From: Spirosoma radiotolerans
Lineage (GTDB): Bacteria > Bacteroidota > Bacteroidia > Cytophagales > Spirosomataceae
Assembly: GCF_000974425.1 (NCBI RefSeq)
Contig: NZ_CP010429.1
Coordinates: forward strand, 992,001 to 1,056,000
Direction of reading: 5' to 3'
DNA length: 64,000 bases
The position numbers were made by a program, and so were the translations under genes. Shown here piece after piece: positions 8,438-17,398 of this stretch. Under the pieces are notes generated by a model, which was not told where the DNA came from, did not search any database, and was given only the letters and a program-made list of their open reading frames with translations. Position 1 is the stretch's first letter. Every line of letters begins with the position of its first letter.

Positions 8438-10036
8438 TTATTTATCCCAGAAAACAGGTGTCGTTTGTTGAGCGGCCTGCAATTGATCGGCTTTGTCCGA
8501 AATGGTCGCGTTCGTTGCTAATTCCGTAATGGAATAAGAAAGCCGTAGCGGGAATGTATTCAATGGGGCAATGGGTGCAGGTAATACGGGTAAGCCTGTC
8601 CGGCGGTAGTCCGTGTAGGCTTCGATGCCATTGCCGTAAAGGGCGATGTATTTTTGGGTCATCACGGCGCTTAATTTCCCCGCTGCATCAGCGGCATCGT
8701 ATTGAGCCGCCCGGTTGGCAACAAACGCACTGATTGTAGCCGCTGCCATGGGCGGTGCCGAATTGCCCGACGTTGTGGAGATCGTATTGACGCTGTTCAG
8801 ATGCGCCGTAATGCCATCCTGAAACAATTGTTTAGGGTCGCCGGTCGTGCCGAGGGTGAGGGCTGCTTCGGCCAGCATGAACTTCACCATGGCGTTGGTT
8901 ATAAACGGAAACACACCCGCCCCGGTGCCGTCTGAGTTCGTAACCACTTTGGGGGCCGACGTTGCCCCGGTGTTGGTGATGAAGACATTCGTAGCAGGCA
9001 CATTATTGATTGGGCTGTTGTCGTACAAACCACCCGCCGGATAAACGCCTACTGTGGCTTTCAGGGCGTTATCGTTGGGCGACGCACTGGCATCGCCCGT
9101 GTAACGGCCAAAGTAGCCATTTCCGGTTGGCGTGAAACCAACCGTGTAGTTCGATGTCTGCCGGTAGAAGTAGTACCGAATCCGGGGATCGTCAGTGTTG
9201 AATAACCGCTCAATGAATCCCTGACTTAGGTAGTAGCTTTTGCCTGCCTGGTATTCCGTTCGGTGCCAGGGATGGCGGTTGGCCGGGGTTTCGGTGGTGC
9301 CAAAGCGAAACGAGAAATCCTGCGCATTAGTCGTAATCAGGGGCGCGTTGGCGCTGAGTAAGGCACTGATACCCGCCTTCGCTTTGTCGGGTTGAACAAG
9401 CCGAATCTGATTGAATAATTTCAGTTTCAGGGTATTCCCCATGCGGATCCAGGCCGCTTTGTCACCCTTGTAAATGATGTCGGCGGTGGTTGGCTGGATC
9501 GCAAAGTTGCCTTTGGCGGCATCGGCCAGACCGTCGTCGATCAGCAGAAACAACTTATCGTAAATGGCCGAGCCACTCTCGAAGGCCGGGTCAGAAACGC
9601 CATTGCCTTTTGTGGCATCCGTGTACGGAATGTCGCCCCACAAATCCACCATGAGGCTATAGATGTAGGCTTTCTCCAGTTTGGCAATAGCAACATAATC
9701 CCACCGTTGCAGGCGGGTGCCTTCCCGAATAACGATTTCGATGTCATTCAGGACCTGCGTATACAGGGCATTCCAGGATTGCTGGTAGTCGGTGCCGTCC
9801 TGAAAATTGCGGCTCGTGTTGCTGGAGTACAACTGTTGCATCAGGATGGAGGTGCCCTGATTCACATCCCGCAGGCTACCCGCCATCGACACCTGGGTGG
9901 CGGGCAGTAACAATTCTAAAGTTGGCGTTACGGGATTGTTTGGGTCGGCGTTGATATCAACAAAGTCTTTGCATGACCAGCCAATGAACAGCAGGCCCAC
10001 CAAAGAAAGACGTCGTATATGGATGATAAATCGCAT
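8438..10036 (-). CDS. SusD/RagB-family nutrient-binding lipoprotein
   Basis: A 532-residue outer-membrane lipoprotein. The signal peptide ends G-W-S-C, giving Cys22 as lipid attachment site, followed by K-D-F-V-D-I-N and then D-P-N-N-P, typical of the SusD-like group 2 family. Helical TPR-like segments occur around residues 100-240 (for example W-N-A-L-Y-T-Q-V-L-N-D-I-E and L-E-K-A-Y-I-Y-S-L-M-V-D-L-W-G-D-I-P-Y). SusD proteins cap the SusC barrel from outside and deliver ligand. The gene follows the SusC gene by 34 bp and precedes the lipoprotein by 12 bp, so the three form one operon. No sigma/anti-sigma pair is adjacent. The substrate cannot be read from sequence, and peptide or glycan are both possible. 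Confidence 0.93.
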   Translation of the reverse strand: MRFIIHIRRLSLVGLLFIGWSCKDFVDINADPNNPVTPTLELLLPATQVSMAGSLRDVNQGTSILMQQLYSSNTSRNFQDGTDYQQSWNALYTQVLNDIEIVIREGTRLQRWDYVAIAKLEKAYIYSLMVDLWGDIPYTDATKGNGVSDPAFESGSAIYDKLFLLIDDGLADAAKGNFAIQPTTADIIYKGDKAAWIRMGNTLKLKLFNQIRLVQPDKAKAGISALLSANAPLITTNAQDFSFRFGTTETPANRHPWHRTEYQAGKSYYLSQGFIERLFNTDDPRIRYYFYRQTSNYTVGFTPTGNGYFGRYTGDASASPNDNALKATVGVYPAGGLYDNSPINNVPATNVFITNTGATSAPKVVTNSDGTGAGVFPFITNAMVKFMLAEAALTLGTTGDPKQLFQDGITAHLNSVNTISTTSGNSAPPMAAATISAFVANRAAQYDAADAAGKLSAVMTQKYIALYGNGIEAYTDYRRTGLPVLPAPIAPLNTFPLRLSYSITELATNATISDKADQLQAAQQTTPVFWDK

Positions 10037-10070
10037 AAGATGAGTTCGAATGGAAATGATAAGGGACTAA

Positions 10071-13000
10071 TCAGAAGCTAAACCGGAGATTGACACCCAG
10101 TCGGCGCGTCGTTGGAATGCCGATAAAATCGAAACCCTGCGAATTGCCCGCGCCCAGCGAACTAACCTCGGGATCGAAGTTCAGGTGCTTGGGGAAGTTA
10201 GGAGCCAGATACCACAGGTTACGACCACTGAAGGACAGGAACGCCGATCCGAACGGTGTTTTTGATAGCCATTTCTTTGGGAACTGATAGCCCAACGAAA
10301 CCTCCCGAAGCCGGAAAACGGTGGCATCGAAGATGTTGGTCTCTCCCGCACCACCCGGTCCAAAACCACCCGTGAAGTAGTAATCGGCAACGCCAATGCC
10401 AATATTGTTTGGGATTTTCTTGCCTTCGCCATCGAGCAGGGGTTTCAGTGTATTTACATCGCCCAACACGCCTGGGCCTACCAGAATCGCTTCCCGTTCT
10501 TCGGTGTCTTTAGTCACGCCCCGGCTCAGCAGTTCGTAGGCTGTAAAGGAATACATATCGCCCCCCTGCTTCCAATCGAATAACGCGCTGAGCGTAATGC
10601 CTTTGTAGCTGAAGGTATTGGTGATGCCCAGAATAAAATCAGGGTTAGGATTTCCAATGGCGGAGGTTTTACCGCTCAGAATGGGTTTGCCCGTGTTCGG
10701 GTTCACCAGAATATTGCCAACTTCATCTTTCGCATAGGTCGAGCCGCGAATCTGACCGTAGGGCTGCCCGGCAATGTGAACGCTTCCTAAATCGGAGAAG
10801 CCACCATAGGGCAGTTCCTTCAGTGTACCAATGTCCAGAACGATGTTCCGGTTCAGGGTGAAGGCCGACGAAATATCCCAGCTGAATCCGTTTTTAAGTT
10901 TCACTGGCGAGGCATTCAGGCCAATTTCGATACCTTCATTGGAGGAACGCCCGAGGTTGATCACCTTTTGACTATAACCCGACGAGGGGACGGCATTGAC
11001 CGTAAAAATCTGCGACGTACTGAGTTTTTTATAGTACGTAATGTCCAGGCCGATCCGGTTGTTGAAAAACTGCAACTCGGTCCCTAATTCGAGTTCGGTG
11101 ATAAACTCTGGTTTCAGGCTGGCGTTGGCGAGCAGATCCGACTCGGTTAAGGTGCTCTGGCCAAGAAACGGCGACGAGATGGCGCCTGTAGTGGAACCCG
11201 CGCCTAGCACGGGGTTGGCGATGTAAACTGTTTGGGTCTGATAGGGCGTAGCTTCGTTGCCTACCCGCGTGTAACCCGCCCGGATTTTACCGAACGACAG
11301 CACCCCTTTCGATAGCTTGAGGGCTTCGGTGAAAATTAGCGACGCACTGGCGCCCCCATACAGGTAACTCCGGTTGCTGGCCGGTAGCGTAGACGAGACA
11401 TCGTTGCGGGCAACCAGGTTCAAAAACGCGAAGTTTTTATAATCCAGTGAAATGTCGGTGAAGAAGGCGAAGTACCGCTGTTTAAAGTTATTCCGGTTGT
11501 TGGGCAACACACGGGGTATGGTAACGCTGGTGTTATTCAGGGAGTTGATGCCCCGGAAAATGATGCCGTCGCCAAACACAACCTGGCGTTCGGTGAGCCG
11601 TTGGTTAACGTTGTTTCCTAGGATCACTTTCAGGCCGATGTTTTCCGTAATGGGTTTGGTGGCCGTTAGCAGCAGCGTGTTATCCAGTTCCTGCCGGTAA
11701 ATATTATCGGTGGTGATGTTGCCGTTGGGGAAATAATCGCCCCCTTTTCCATTCACGACGATGCGTCGGTCGGTATAGGCGTTGAACCCAACCGTGTTCT
11801 GCACATTCAGCCAGGGAAGCGGATCAACACCAACAACGACGTTCCCATAGTACCGATCTACTTTGCTTATGGTGGGGCTGTTCACCACCGACCAGTAGGG
11901 ATTGTCGGTACCAACCCGGTCATACACGTTGTTGCCGTTCAGTGGATTTGTGTTGGGAAAACCAGTCAGGTCATAACTGGTCGGTACAAACATCAGAATG
12001 TCCATGATGGAACTACCACTGCCATTGGCTGCGGTCACCTGCGGTGAAACCTGATCTGTATTGACGTAATTCAACGCGCCACTTACGTAGAATTTGTTAT
12101 CCAACTGAGCATTTCCGCCGATGTTCACGCCTGTGCGGGTAATCTGGTTCTCGCGCACAACGCCCTGGTTTGCCGTACGGGACAGGCCAACCGTAAAATT
12201 ACCTTTCGAACTGGCATTCGAGACCGACAGGGCATTCTCGAAAACGCTGCCCGTGCGGAAGAAGTTTTTAGCGTTGGATTGAGCGTAAGATTGATAGGGT
12301 ATCTGAATAGGCGTAATGCCATCGGCCTGGTAAAACTCCGGAAACACCGTCGATGGATACCGGTTATTGGTCGTGAGCGGATGCGGAATGGTTGCCCGGG
12401 TTGGAATCAGGCTCGTGTACCCAGCGTAGGGTGGTCCCCAGGAACCGAAGACACCACTCCGGTAATCAAAATTCGTTCCCTGACCGTACTTGGTCTGGTA
12501 ATCGGGCAGTCCAGCAACGGTCTCTGTGGAATAGCCGGTGCTGTATGTGATTTCCAGCCCTTTCTTGCTCTGGCTTTTTCCGGCCTTGGTGGTCACAATA
12601 ATGGCCCCGTTGGCGGCTCGTGAGCCATAAAGAGCGGCTGCTGCGGCCCCTTTCAGGACAGTCATGGTCAGAATATTGTTCGGGTCCAGGTCAAACGCCC
12701 GGTTAGTTATGGTCGATCCCCCAACGGTACCATCGGTACTACCAAAACTGGAGTTATCAAAAGGAACCCCATCGACCACGAACAGCGGCTGGTTGTTATT
12801 GCCCAGTGACGAGTTTCCCCGAATGGTAATGTTCGTGGCTCCTCCGGCCGCCCCACCCGATCCCTGTACGTTTACCCCGGCTACTTTGCCGGTGAGCGCC
12901 CGAAGCGGGTCGGGTTCAGAACGTTGGGCGAGTTTGTTGGCATCCAGCGTGCTGACGGAATAGCCAAGGGCATTCTTGTCGCGTTTGATGCCGGCTGCCG

Positions 13001-13316
13001 TAACGACCACTTCGCTGAGTTGCTTGGTATCGGCCTCCAGCGCCACGTTAATTATTTCCTGATTGCCGACAACGACTTCCTTCAGTTGGAAGCCAACCGA
13101 AGAGAAAACCAGTGTCGTTGATTTGTCAGTAATGGGTAGCTGATACGTTCCTTGGGCATCGGTGACTGTTCCAACCGTACCACCTTTCACCGTTACCGTC
13201 GTGCCGGGTAGCGATTCCTTTCCGGCGGCATCGCTTACCTTACCCCGAACAACCCGCTGCTGGCCGAAGGAAAGAAGAGGAAGTAAAAAGAGAAGAGCAA
13301 ATAAACGTTCTTTCAT
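10071..13316 (-). CDS. SusC/RagA-family TonB-linked outer-membrane transporter
   Basis: A 1081-residue TonB-dependent transporter. After a signal peptide (about residues 1-18) comes a carboxypeptidase-regulatory-like domain (about 20-95). Next is the plug, with L-T-G-K-V-A-G-V-N-V-Q-G and the R-G-x-x-S-L-G-N-N-N-Q-P-L-F-V-V-D-G-V-P segment that defines the SusC group, and then the 22-strand barrel ending in a terminal Phe (L-R-F-S-F). It imports a ligand across the outer membrane using TonB energy, together with the SusD protein downstream. It is the first gene of the operon. The 130 bp upstream of its ATG is AT-rich and should hold the promoter, but I cannot assign one with confidence. Confidence 0.95.
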   Translation of the reverse strand: MKERLFALLFLLPLLSFGQQRVVRGKVSDAAGKESLPGTTVTVKGGTVGTVTDAQGTYQLPITDKSTTLVFSSVGFQLKEVVVGNQEIINVALEADTKQLSEVVVTAAGIKRDKNALGYSVSTLDANKLAQRSEPDPLRALTGKVAGVNVQGSGGAAGGATNITIRGNSSLGNNNQPLFVVDGVPFDNSSFGSTDGTVGGSTITNRAFDLDPNNILTMTVLKGAAAAALYGSRAANGAIIVTTKAGKSQSKKGLEITYSTGYSTETVAGLPDYQTKYGQGTNFDYRSGVFGSWGPPYAGYTSLIPTRATIPHPLTTNNRYPSTVFPEFYQADGITPIQIPYQSYAQSNAKNFFRTGSVFENALSVSNASSKGNFTVGLSRTANQGVVRENQITRTGVNIGGNAQLDNKFYVSGALNYVNTDQVSPQVTAANGSGSSIMDILMFVPTSYDLTGFPNTNPLNGNNVYDRVGTDNPYWSVVNSPTISKVDRYYGNVVVGVDPLPWLNVQNTVGFNAYTDRRIVVNGKGGDYFPNGNITTDNIYRQELDNTLLLTATKPITENIGLKVILGNNVNQRLTERQVVFGDGIIFRGINSLNNTSVTIPRVLPNNRNNFKQRYFAFFTDISLDYKNFAFLNLVARNDVSSTLPASNRSYLYGGASASLIFTEALKLSKGVLSFGKIRAGYTRVGNEATPYQTQTVYIANPVLGAGSTTGAISSPFLGQSTLTESDLLANASLKPEFITELELGTELQFFNNRIGLDITYYKKLSTSQIFTVNAVPSSGYSQKVINLGRSSNEGIEIGLNASPVKLKNGFSWDISSAFTLNRNIVLDIGTLKELPYGGFSDLGSVHIAGQPYGQIRGSTYAKDEVGNILVNPNTGKPILSGKTSAIGNPNPDFILGITNTFSYKGITLSALFDWKQGGDMYSFTAYELLSRGVTKDTEEREAILVGPGVLGDVNTLKPLLDGEGKKIPNNIGIGVADYYFTGGFGPGGAGETNIFDATVFRLREVSLGYQFPKKWLSKTPFGSAFLSFSGRNLWYLAPNFPKHLNFDPEVSSLGAGNSQGFDFIGIPTTRRLGVNLRFSF

Positions 13317-13692
13317 ACAAGTATAAAGAGAGTAGTATAAGAAAAGCGATTGTAAAGATTAAAGGGCAATTATAATTTATTGTGTTTTATTTATAGGTCA
13401 TAATGCAGAATAAAATTTTACTAAATTATTATAATTACATATTATATTTTTTACTTGCTAAAAATAGCATGATAAAGAATTGATTCTTGCTTGTGATGGT
13501 CAGTGAAGCGGTTCGAAAACGGCAGCGGCTCAGGCCCAATGAGCAACAGGATGTCGGCAAGGCATTTAAGAAGACACCAACCATGGCTATCATGGGGCAA
13601 TGGCCGATATGTGTTCGGTCGTATACAGGCAAAGCGCTGCATCCTCTGAGGCTGGTTGACTTCGATGATACAACAAGCGCTTATCACTGAAC
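13317..13692. other. Gap upstream of the SusC gene
   Basis: The first 140 bp is AT-rich and is where the SusC operon promoter must lie. The remaining 230 bp is GC-balanced. It has short overlapping frames on both strands, but none has recognisable protein character, so I call no gene. Nothing else is visible until the terminator at 13693. Confidence 0.5.
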
Positions 13693-13732
13693 ACACAAAA
13701 GCCGCCAGGGACATTCCCGGCGGCTTTTGTGT
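13693..13732 (-). terminator. Intrinsic terminator after the HSD10-type dehydrogenase gene
   Basis: ACACAAAAGCCGCC (13693-13706) is the exact reverse complement of 13719-13732. The 12-nt loop contains an extra GGGA/TCCC pairing. The AAAA/TTTT segment within the stem gives a T-run on either strand, so it may act in both directions. It lies 18 bp beyond the stop at 13751. Confidence 0.75.
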
Positions 13733-13750
13733 ATACTAAGTCAGATTACT

Positions 13751-14542
13751 CTATTTCGGTCCCATCCGGATGGCGCCATCCAACCGAATTACTTCGCCGT
13801 TCAGCATGGGGTTTTCGATAATGCTTTTCACCAGCAGCGCATACTCGCCTGGCCGACCAAGCCGGGAAGGGAAGGGCACCTGCTGACCTAAGGAAAGCCG
13901 GGCCTCTTCCGGCAAACTAGCGAGTAACGGTGTTTCGAAAAGTCCCGGTGCAATAGTCATGACGCGGATTCCGGAGCGGGCCAGATCGCGGGCGATAGGA
14001 AGCGTCATGCCCACAATACCCCCTTTCGAAGCCGCGTAAGCGGCTTGCCCGATTTGTCCGTCGTAGGCCGCTACCGAAGCCGTATTGATAATAACGCCCC
14101 GTTCGCCTTCGAACCCCTCGCTATGATTGGGCTCATTTTTCTCCATGGCCAAAGCCGCCAGCCGAATAACGTTGAATGTGCCAATCAGGTTGATGGAAAT
14201 CACTTTCTGGAAGACGGACAGGGAATGGGCGCCGTAAACACCATCGACCTTGCCGAGTGTTTTTCGGGCTTCGGCAACACCCGCGCAATTGATGGCGATC
14301 TGCAAACTACCGAACGTTTCGATGGCCAGGTTAATAGCAGCCTGCACATCGGTTTCGTCGGTCACATTGGTCTTATGGAATCGGACAGATGCGCCTAATT
14401 CGTCGGCCAGCGCATTACCCAGCGTGTCGTTCAGGTCCAGAATAACTACATTGGCTCCATTGGCTGCCAGTAGGCGCGTTGTTGCCTCGCCAAGCCCCGA
14501 AGCTCCTCCGGTAACAAGGGCCGTTGCCTTAGTCAGTTGCAT
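13751..14542 (-). CDS. SDR dehydrogenase, HSD10 / 3-hydroxyacyl-CoA dehydrogenase type
   Basis: A 263-residue cytoplasmic short-chain dehydrogenase. The Rossmann glycine motif T-G-G-A-S-G-L-G is at residues 11-18, followed by an acidic residue after the second strand (L-D-L), which favours NAD. The catalytic residues are S156, Y169 and K173 in Y-A-A-S-K. The insertion between about residues 90 and 112 ([10 protein letters not shown]) and the C-terminal [14 protein letters not shown] are typical of the HSD17B10-like group, which oxidises short branched 3-hydroxyacyl-CoAs in isoleucine and fatty-acid breakdown. It lies 10 bp downstream of the YjjG-type gene on the same strand and is probably cotranscribed with it. 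Confidence 0.88.
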   Translation of the reverse strand: MQLTKATALVTGGASGLGEATTRLLAANGANVVILDLNDTLGNALADELGASVRFHKTNVTDETDVQAAINLAIETFGSLQIAINCAGVAEARKTLGKVDGVYGAHSLSVFQKVISINLIGTFNVIRLAALAMEKNEPNHSEGFEGERGVIINTASVAAYDGQIGQAAYAASKGGIVGMTLPIARDLARSGIRVMTIAPGLFETPLLASLPEEARLSLGQQVPFPSRLGRPGEYALLVKSIIENPMLNGEVIRLDGAIRMGPK

Positions 14543-14552
14543 AGCATGTCAA

Positions 14553-15242
14553 TTATAAAATGGCCATTAATTCTTTCAAGTGGCGAATGTCGTAGGTTGG
14601 TGGGTCACTGACAGATTGATTTTCGGGGTTATAAAAAACAGTGTCCAGACCAACGCCTTTCGCGCCCATAATGTCGGCTTCGTAATTGTCTCCAATCATC
14701 AGACTGTTTGCCGCCGTCGTACCGCTTATCTCCAGGGCATACTGAAAAACGAGTGGATCGGGCTTTTTGGCGTTGGCATTTTCGCTCGTAACGACATGCG
14801 TAAAATAATGTGCAATGTCGGAGCTATTCATCTTCACCGCCTGAATTTCGGCAAACCCGTTTGTGATGATGTGCATGATGTAGCGTCCCTGCAGGTAATC
14901 CAGCACCTCTTTGGCCGATTCCAGTAAATGGGGCTTGCAAGGCAACATCCGCAGATACTCGGCGTTCAGGTCGGTCTGAACCGCTGACTCATCGACGCCC
15001 AGCGCCCGAAAAACCATCGGAAATCGGTGCTTCCGAATGTAGCCATGCTCGATCAGGTTTTTGTCGTAATCGGCCCAGAGCTGCTTGTTTATCGCGATGA
15101 AATGTCGACTGAATTCGGCGGCTGAGGCAATGCCCAGATCGGCCAGCCGATGTGTTTCAAACAACTCGGCAATACACTCAGACGAATTTCGGTCGAAGTC
15201 CCAAAGTGTATGGTCGAGGTCGAAAAAGAGGTGTTTGTACAT
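14553..15242 (-). CDS. yjjG: YjjG-family pyrimidine nucleotidase (HAD hydrolase)
   Basis: A 229-residue HAD-superfamily phosphatase. The nucleophile motif F-D-L-D-H-T-L is at residues 7-13 (D8, D10). A helical cap follows, then motif II T-N-G near residue 117, a Lys in K-K-P-D, and motif III G-D-N-Y-E-A-D-I-M-G-A. This combination matches the YjjG group, which dephosphorylates dUMP, dTMP and non-canonical pyrimidine nucleotides as house-cleaning. It is followed after 10 bp by the HSD10-type gene. An inverted repeat (15256-15324) lies just upstream, separating it from the ferredoxin gene. Confidence 0.88.
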   Translation of the reverse strand: MYKHLFFDLDHTLWDFDRNSSECIAELFETHRLADLGIASAAEFSRHFIAINKQLWADYDKNLIEHGYIRKHRFPMVFRALGVDESAVQTDLNAEYLRMLPCKPHLLESAKEVLDYLQGRYIMHIITNGFAEIQAVKMNSSDIAHYFTHVVTSENANAKKPDPLVFQYALEISGTTAANSLMIGDNYEADIMGAKGVGLDTVFYNPENQSVSDPPTYDIRHLKELMAIL

Positions 15243-15255
15243 GGTAATGGGTTTA

Positions 15256-15324
15256 CGGTGTATGGGTTACGGTATCGGTGGAGCCATGCGTTGGCCCGCA
15301 ACCACTACCGTAACCCATACACCG
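15256..15324 (-). terminator. 19-bp inverted repeat after the ferredoxin gene
   Basis: CGGTGTATGGGTTACGGTA at 15256-15274 is the exact reverse complement of 15306-15324. A GTGG/CCAC inner helix is possible. It lies between the stop of the ferredoxin gene (15331) and the start of yjjG (15242), so it most likely ends the ferredoxin transcript. No strong T-run follows. Confidence 0.6.
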
Positions 15325-15330
15325 AAAGTG

Positions 15331-15636
15331 CTAGACATTGAGCACAAGTCGTTCTACGGGCTGGTTATTCACCAGATGGCTATCGACGATTTCGGCGACG
15401 TCGGACAGTTGAACATTGCCGTAATAGGTGCCTTCCGGATAAACGACCAGGGCTGGCCCGAAGGCACAGGCGTCGAGGCAACCGGTGCGCTGGGCGCGCA
15501 TTTCTTTTAACAGGCCGCGTTCGGCAAGGGCCGCTTTGAAGGCATCGACCAGTTCATTCCCATGGGCTTCGCCACACGACTTTTTGGGGGCAACCTTCTG
15601 GTTATTGCAAATAAAAACGTGCTTTTTGTATTTCAT
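15331..15636 (-). CDS. Thioredoxin-like [2Fe-2S] ferredoxin
   Basis: A 101-residue soluble protein with four cysteines, C10, C21, C53 and C57, spaced C-x10-C-x31-C-x3-C. This is the pattern of the thioredoxin-like [2Fe-2S] ferredoxin family, which also occurs as a domain in NuoE-type subunits. The N-terminal K-H-V-F-I-C-N-N and the R-T-G-C-L-D-A-C-A-F-G-P segments are characteristic. It would carry electrons for an unidentified redox partner. It stands alone, flanked by a hairpin on its 3' side. Length is normal for the family. Confidence 0.88.
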   Translation of the reverse strand: MKYKKHVFICNNQKVAPKKSCGEAHGNELVDAFKAALAERGLLKEMRAQRTGCLDACAFGPALVVYPEGTYYGNVQLSDVAEIVDSHLVNNQPVERLVLNV

Positions 15637-15864
15637 AAGTTTTTTGAATCAGTATCCAAAGGTAACAAGAAGCCCGGCAACGGCCATTTCTTTGCGCAGA
15701 CAGATTCGTAGATCGACGGGTTTACCCACCGAATAAAAAATTAATTAACCAAAAAAGGAACAATGCGTTGTTGTGTGTATAAACGTACCTAGCCCCACCT
15801 ATTGTCTGATAAGCAGATGATTGGCCCCTATATTACCTTACTGAAAAATTAGTACTACCCATTT

Positions 15865-16386
15865 ATGAGTCGTGTAACAGAGGTGCCCCAGGAACTCGAC
15901 TTGCCCAGCGGGCAGAATCCTATAAATAAATTTACTTTTCATGGCCTGTATGATCGGTACGCCCCCGCCCTGTTCGGAGTCATCACCAAAACCGTTCCAA
16001 ATGAAGACGAAGCTGTAGCATTGCTGGAAAAGACATTCGAAACGGTTCATGTGGAATTAAGTAAATTTAAACCCGGGAAGCAGCCGGTATTCGCCTGGTT
16101 ATTAACCATTACCCGAAAAATTATAGCTGAAGCGCTGCAATCGCGCAATAAAGTGCCGTCCCATGTATTTCAATTAACCTCTACTGGGAAGGTTATGCCC
16201 TCGACCAGTAGTATCGCTCCGGTTAATAGTTTCTCCACAACCTCAACTCATACTCAATTGAAAGAGCTGCTTGATTCTGTACTCTTTAAAAAATGCACAC
16301 CCGAAGAGGCCGCTCAAACCATTGGAATACCGATTGAAACGGCCCGCCAACAATTGCGTCTGGCCATGCAACAACTACGGTCGTAG
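15865..16386 (+). CDS. Small ECF-like sigma-70 family protein
   Basis: A 173-residue protein that reads like a reduced ECF sigma factor. The sigma-2-like part covers about residues 25-90: F-H-G-L-Y-D-R-Y-A-P-A-L-F-G, then P-N-E-D-E-A-V-A-L-L-E-K-T-F, then F-A-W-L-L-T-I-T-R-K-I. A Ser/Thr-rich linker (about 100-130) leads to a C-terminal helix-turn-helix-like segment, C-T-P-E-E-A-A-Q-T-I-G-I-P-I-E-T-A-R-Q-Q-L. Both parts depart from the consensus more than typical ECF proteins, so its activity as a promoter-recognition factor is uncertain. No anti-sigma gene lies next to it. The convergent gene at 16404-17108 ends 18 bp away. Confidence 0.7.
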   Translation: MSRVTEVPQELDLPSGQNPINKFTFHGLYDRYAPALFGVITKTVPNEDEAVALLEKTFETVHVELSKFKPGKQPVFAWLLTITRKIIAEALQSRNKVPSHVFQLTSTGKVMPSTSSIAPVNSFSTTSTHTQLKELLDSVLFKKCTPEEAAQTIGIPIETARQQLRLAMQQLRS

Positions 16387-16403
16387 CCGTGCCTATAGGT
16401 CAG

Positions 16404-17108
16404 TTAGCTGCCGTTAGCCGGCCGAACGACGGTGTGCAACGTGCTCCATGCCAGATCCAATTCCTGTTCAATTTGCTGCCAGCTAGTCTCCGTCGTGCCG
16501 CCGGGCGTATGGCCGGTTTCATCGCACAGGCGCATGGCATTTGCCCGGAGGGTGGCATAGGCGGAGAAGGATGAAACAGGTTGATTGTATAAGGCTGCTG
16601 ATGTTTTCTCCAAGGCAATAGATAAGTCAGCGTAGGAGTAGCGATCCCGCTGGCGATGAACAATCCACCACTCCAACTCCAGAGCGGCTACCTTCTGCAC
16701 ATCGAAACGTTCTACGGTCAGTTTCTGAATGGCTTCATAATACGTAACCAGGGCAGGCATCGCTTGCTGGTAATCTGCCCGGGAATGGCCCTTCTTGAAA
16801 ACAAAGGCAGCTTTAGTGGCTAAGAACGCCAGACCAAAGGATCGCCAGAAAGGGGCATGAAACTGTTGCCGCAACCCACCCGCCAACTGCCAGAATAACA
16901 ACGCCGGATTTCTATCATAATAGGATCGCCACATGGCTGTTTCCAACCGGGCAACTTCTTTTGCGTCAAACTGTCGAATGCTGTGCTGTCTCGGCACAAG
17001 TACATCGACCGTGACCCAAAGTAAAAAAGCAACCAAAGCTACACGCCAGAATAACCTCTTCGAGACGGTTTGGTGGGAGGAAGCTGATTGGGAGGAAGAG
17101 ATTTTCAC
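16404..17108 (-). CDS. Single-pass membrane-anchored protein of unknown function
   Basis: A 234-residue protein with one N-terminal transmembrane segment (about residues 19-40, R-V-A-L-V-A-F-L-L-W-V-T-V-D-V-L) and a predicted helical, Trp- and Arg-rich remainder that would lie in the periplasm or on the membrane. I do not recognise the family. The start is GTG at 17108, because no in-frame ATG precedes the membrane segment. It converges on the sigma-like gene. No signal-peptidase site or catalytic motif is evident. Confidence 0.65.
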   Translation of the reverse strand: MKISSSQSASSHQTVSKRLFWRVALVAFLLWVTVDVLVPRQHSIRQFDAKEVARLETAMWRSYYDRNPALLFWQLAGGLRQQFHAPFWRSFGLAFLATKAAFVFKKGHSRADYQQAMPALVTYYEAIQKLTVERFDVQKVAALELEWWIVHRQRDRYSYADLSIALEKTSAALYNQPVSSFSAYATLRANAMRLCDETGHTPGGTTETSWQQIEQELDLAWSTLHTVVRPANGS

Positions 17109-17160
17109 GTACGTTACGGAGGAGTTGATGGAATGTTAACGGAACTGGGCACTTAACTTA

Positions 17161-17331
17161 TTTTTTGTCGGGATGACAAAAAAGCTGCTTGTTGTAGCTC
17201 AATTTTTTAGTCAAGTCAGGTTCTCAAACCTCACGAGTCAGGTTTAATGATTAAGCTCAGTAATAACGTATTTTTCATTCTCGCCGGGCGGTCGGCCGCT
17301 GCCGTTTTAACCCGGCGAGAATGAAAAATAC
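17161..17331. repeat. Two hairpins in the gap before the oxidoreductase gene
   Basis: The first, TTTTTTGTC-GGGAT-GACAAAAAA at 17161-17183, has a 9-bp stem. The second has 21-nt arms at 17268-17288 and 17311-17331 that pair perfectly around a 22-nt loop rich in GGC/GCC. The outer part of the second stem is AT-rich (GTATTTTTCATTC) and the inner part GC-rich. They occupy the 290 bp gap between a gene reading left from 17108 and one ending at 17399. Together with the stem at 17348 they probably block read-through. Confidence 0.65.
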
Positions 17332-17347
17332 AGTTTTCAACTAAAAA

Positions 17348-17379
17348 CCTCGAAATTGCCTGATCAGGCAATTTCGAGG
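17348..17379 (-). terminator. Perfect 32-nt palindrome, terminator of the oxidoreductase gene
   Basis: CCTCGAAATTGCCTGA at 17348-17363 and its exact reverse complement at 17364-17379 meet at a TGATCA centre. On the minus strand the stem is followed by TTTTTAG. It is 19 bp beyond the stop codon of the Gfo/Idh/MocA gene (17399), as expected for a factor-independent terminator. Confidence 0.85.
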
Positions 17380-17398
17380 GGGAGTTAGCCTTACCGTA

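Noticed and set aside
13451..13714. Overlapping short frames on both strands upstream of SusC
   Set aside because: Both strands are open over the same bases, neither has a clear motif, and one runs into the terminator hairpin at 13693.
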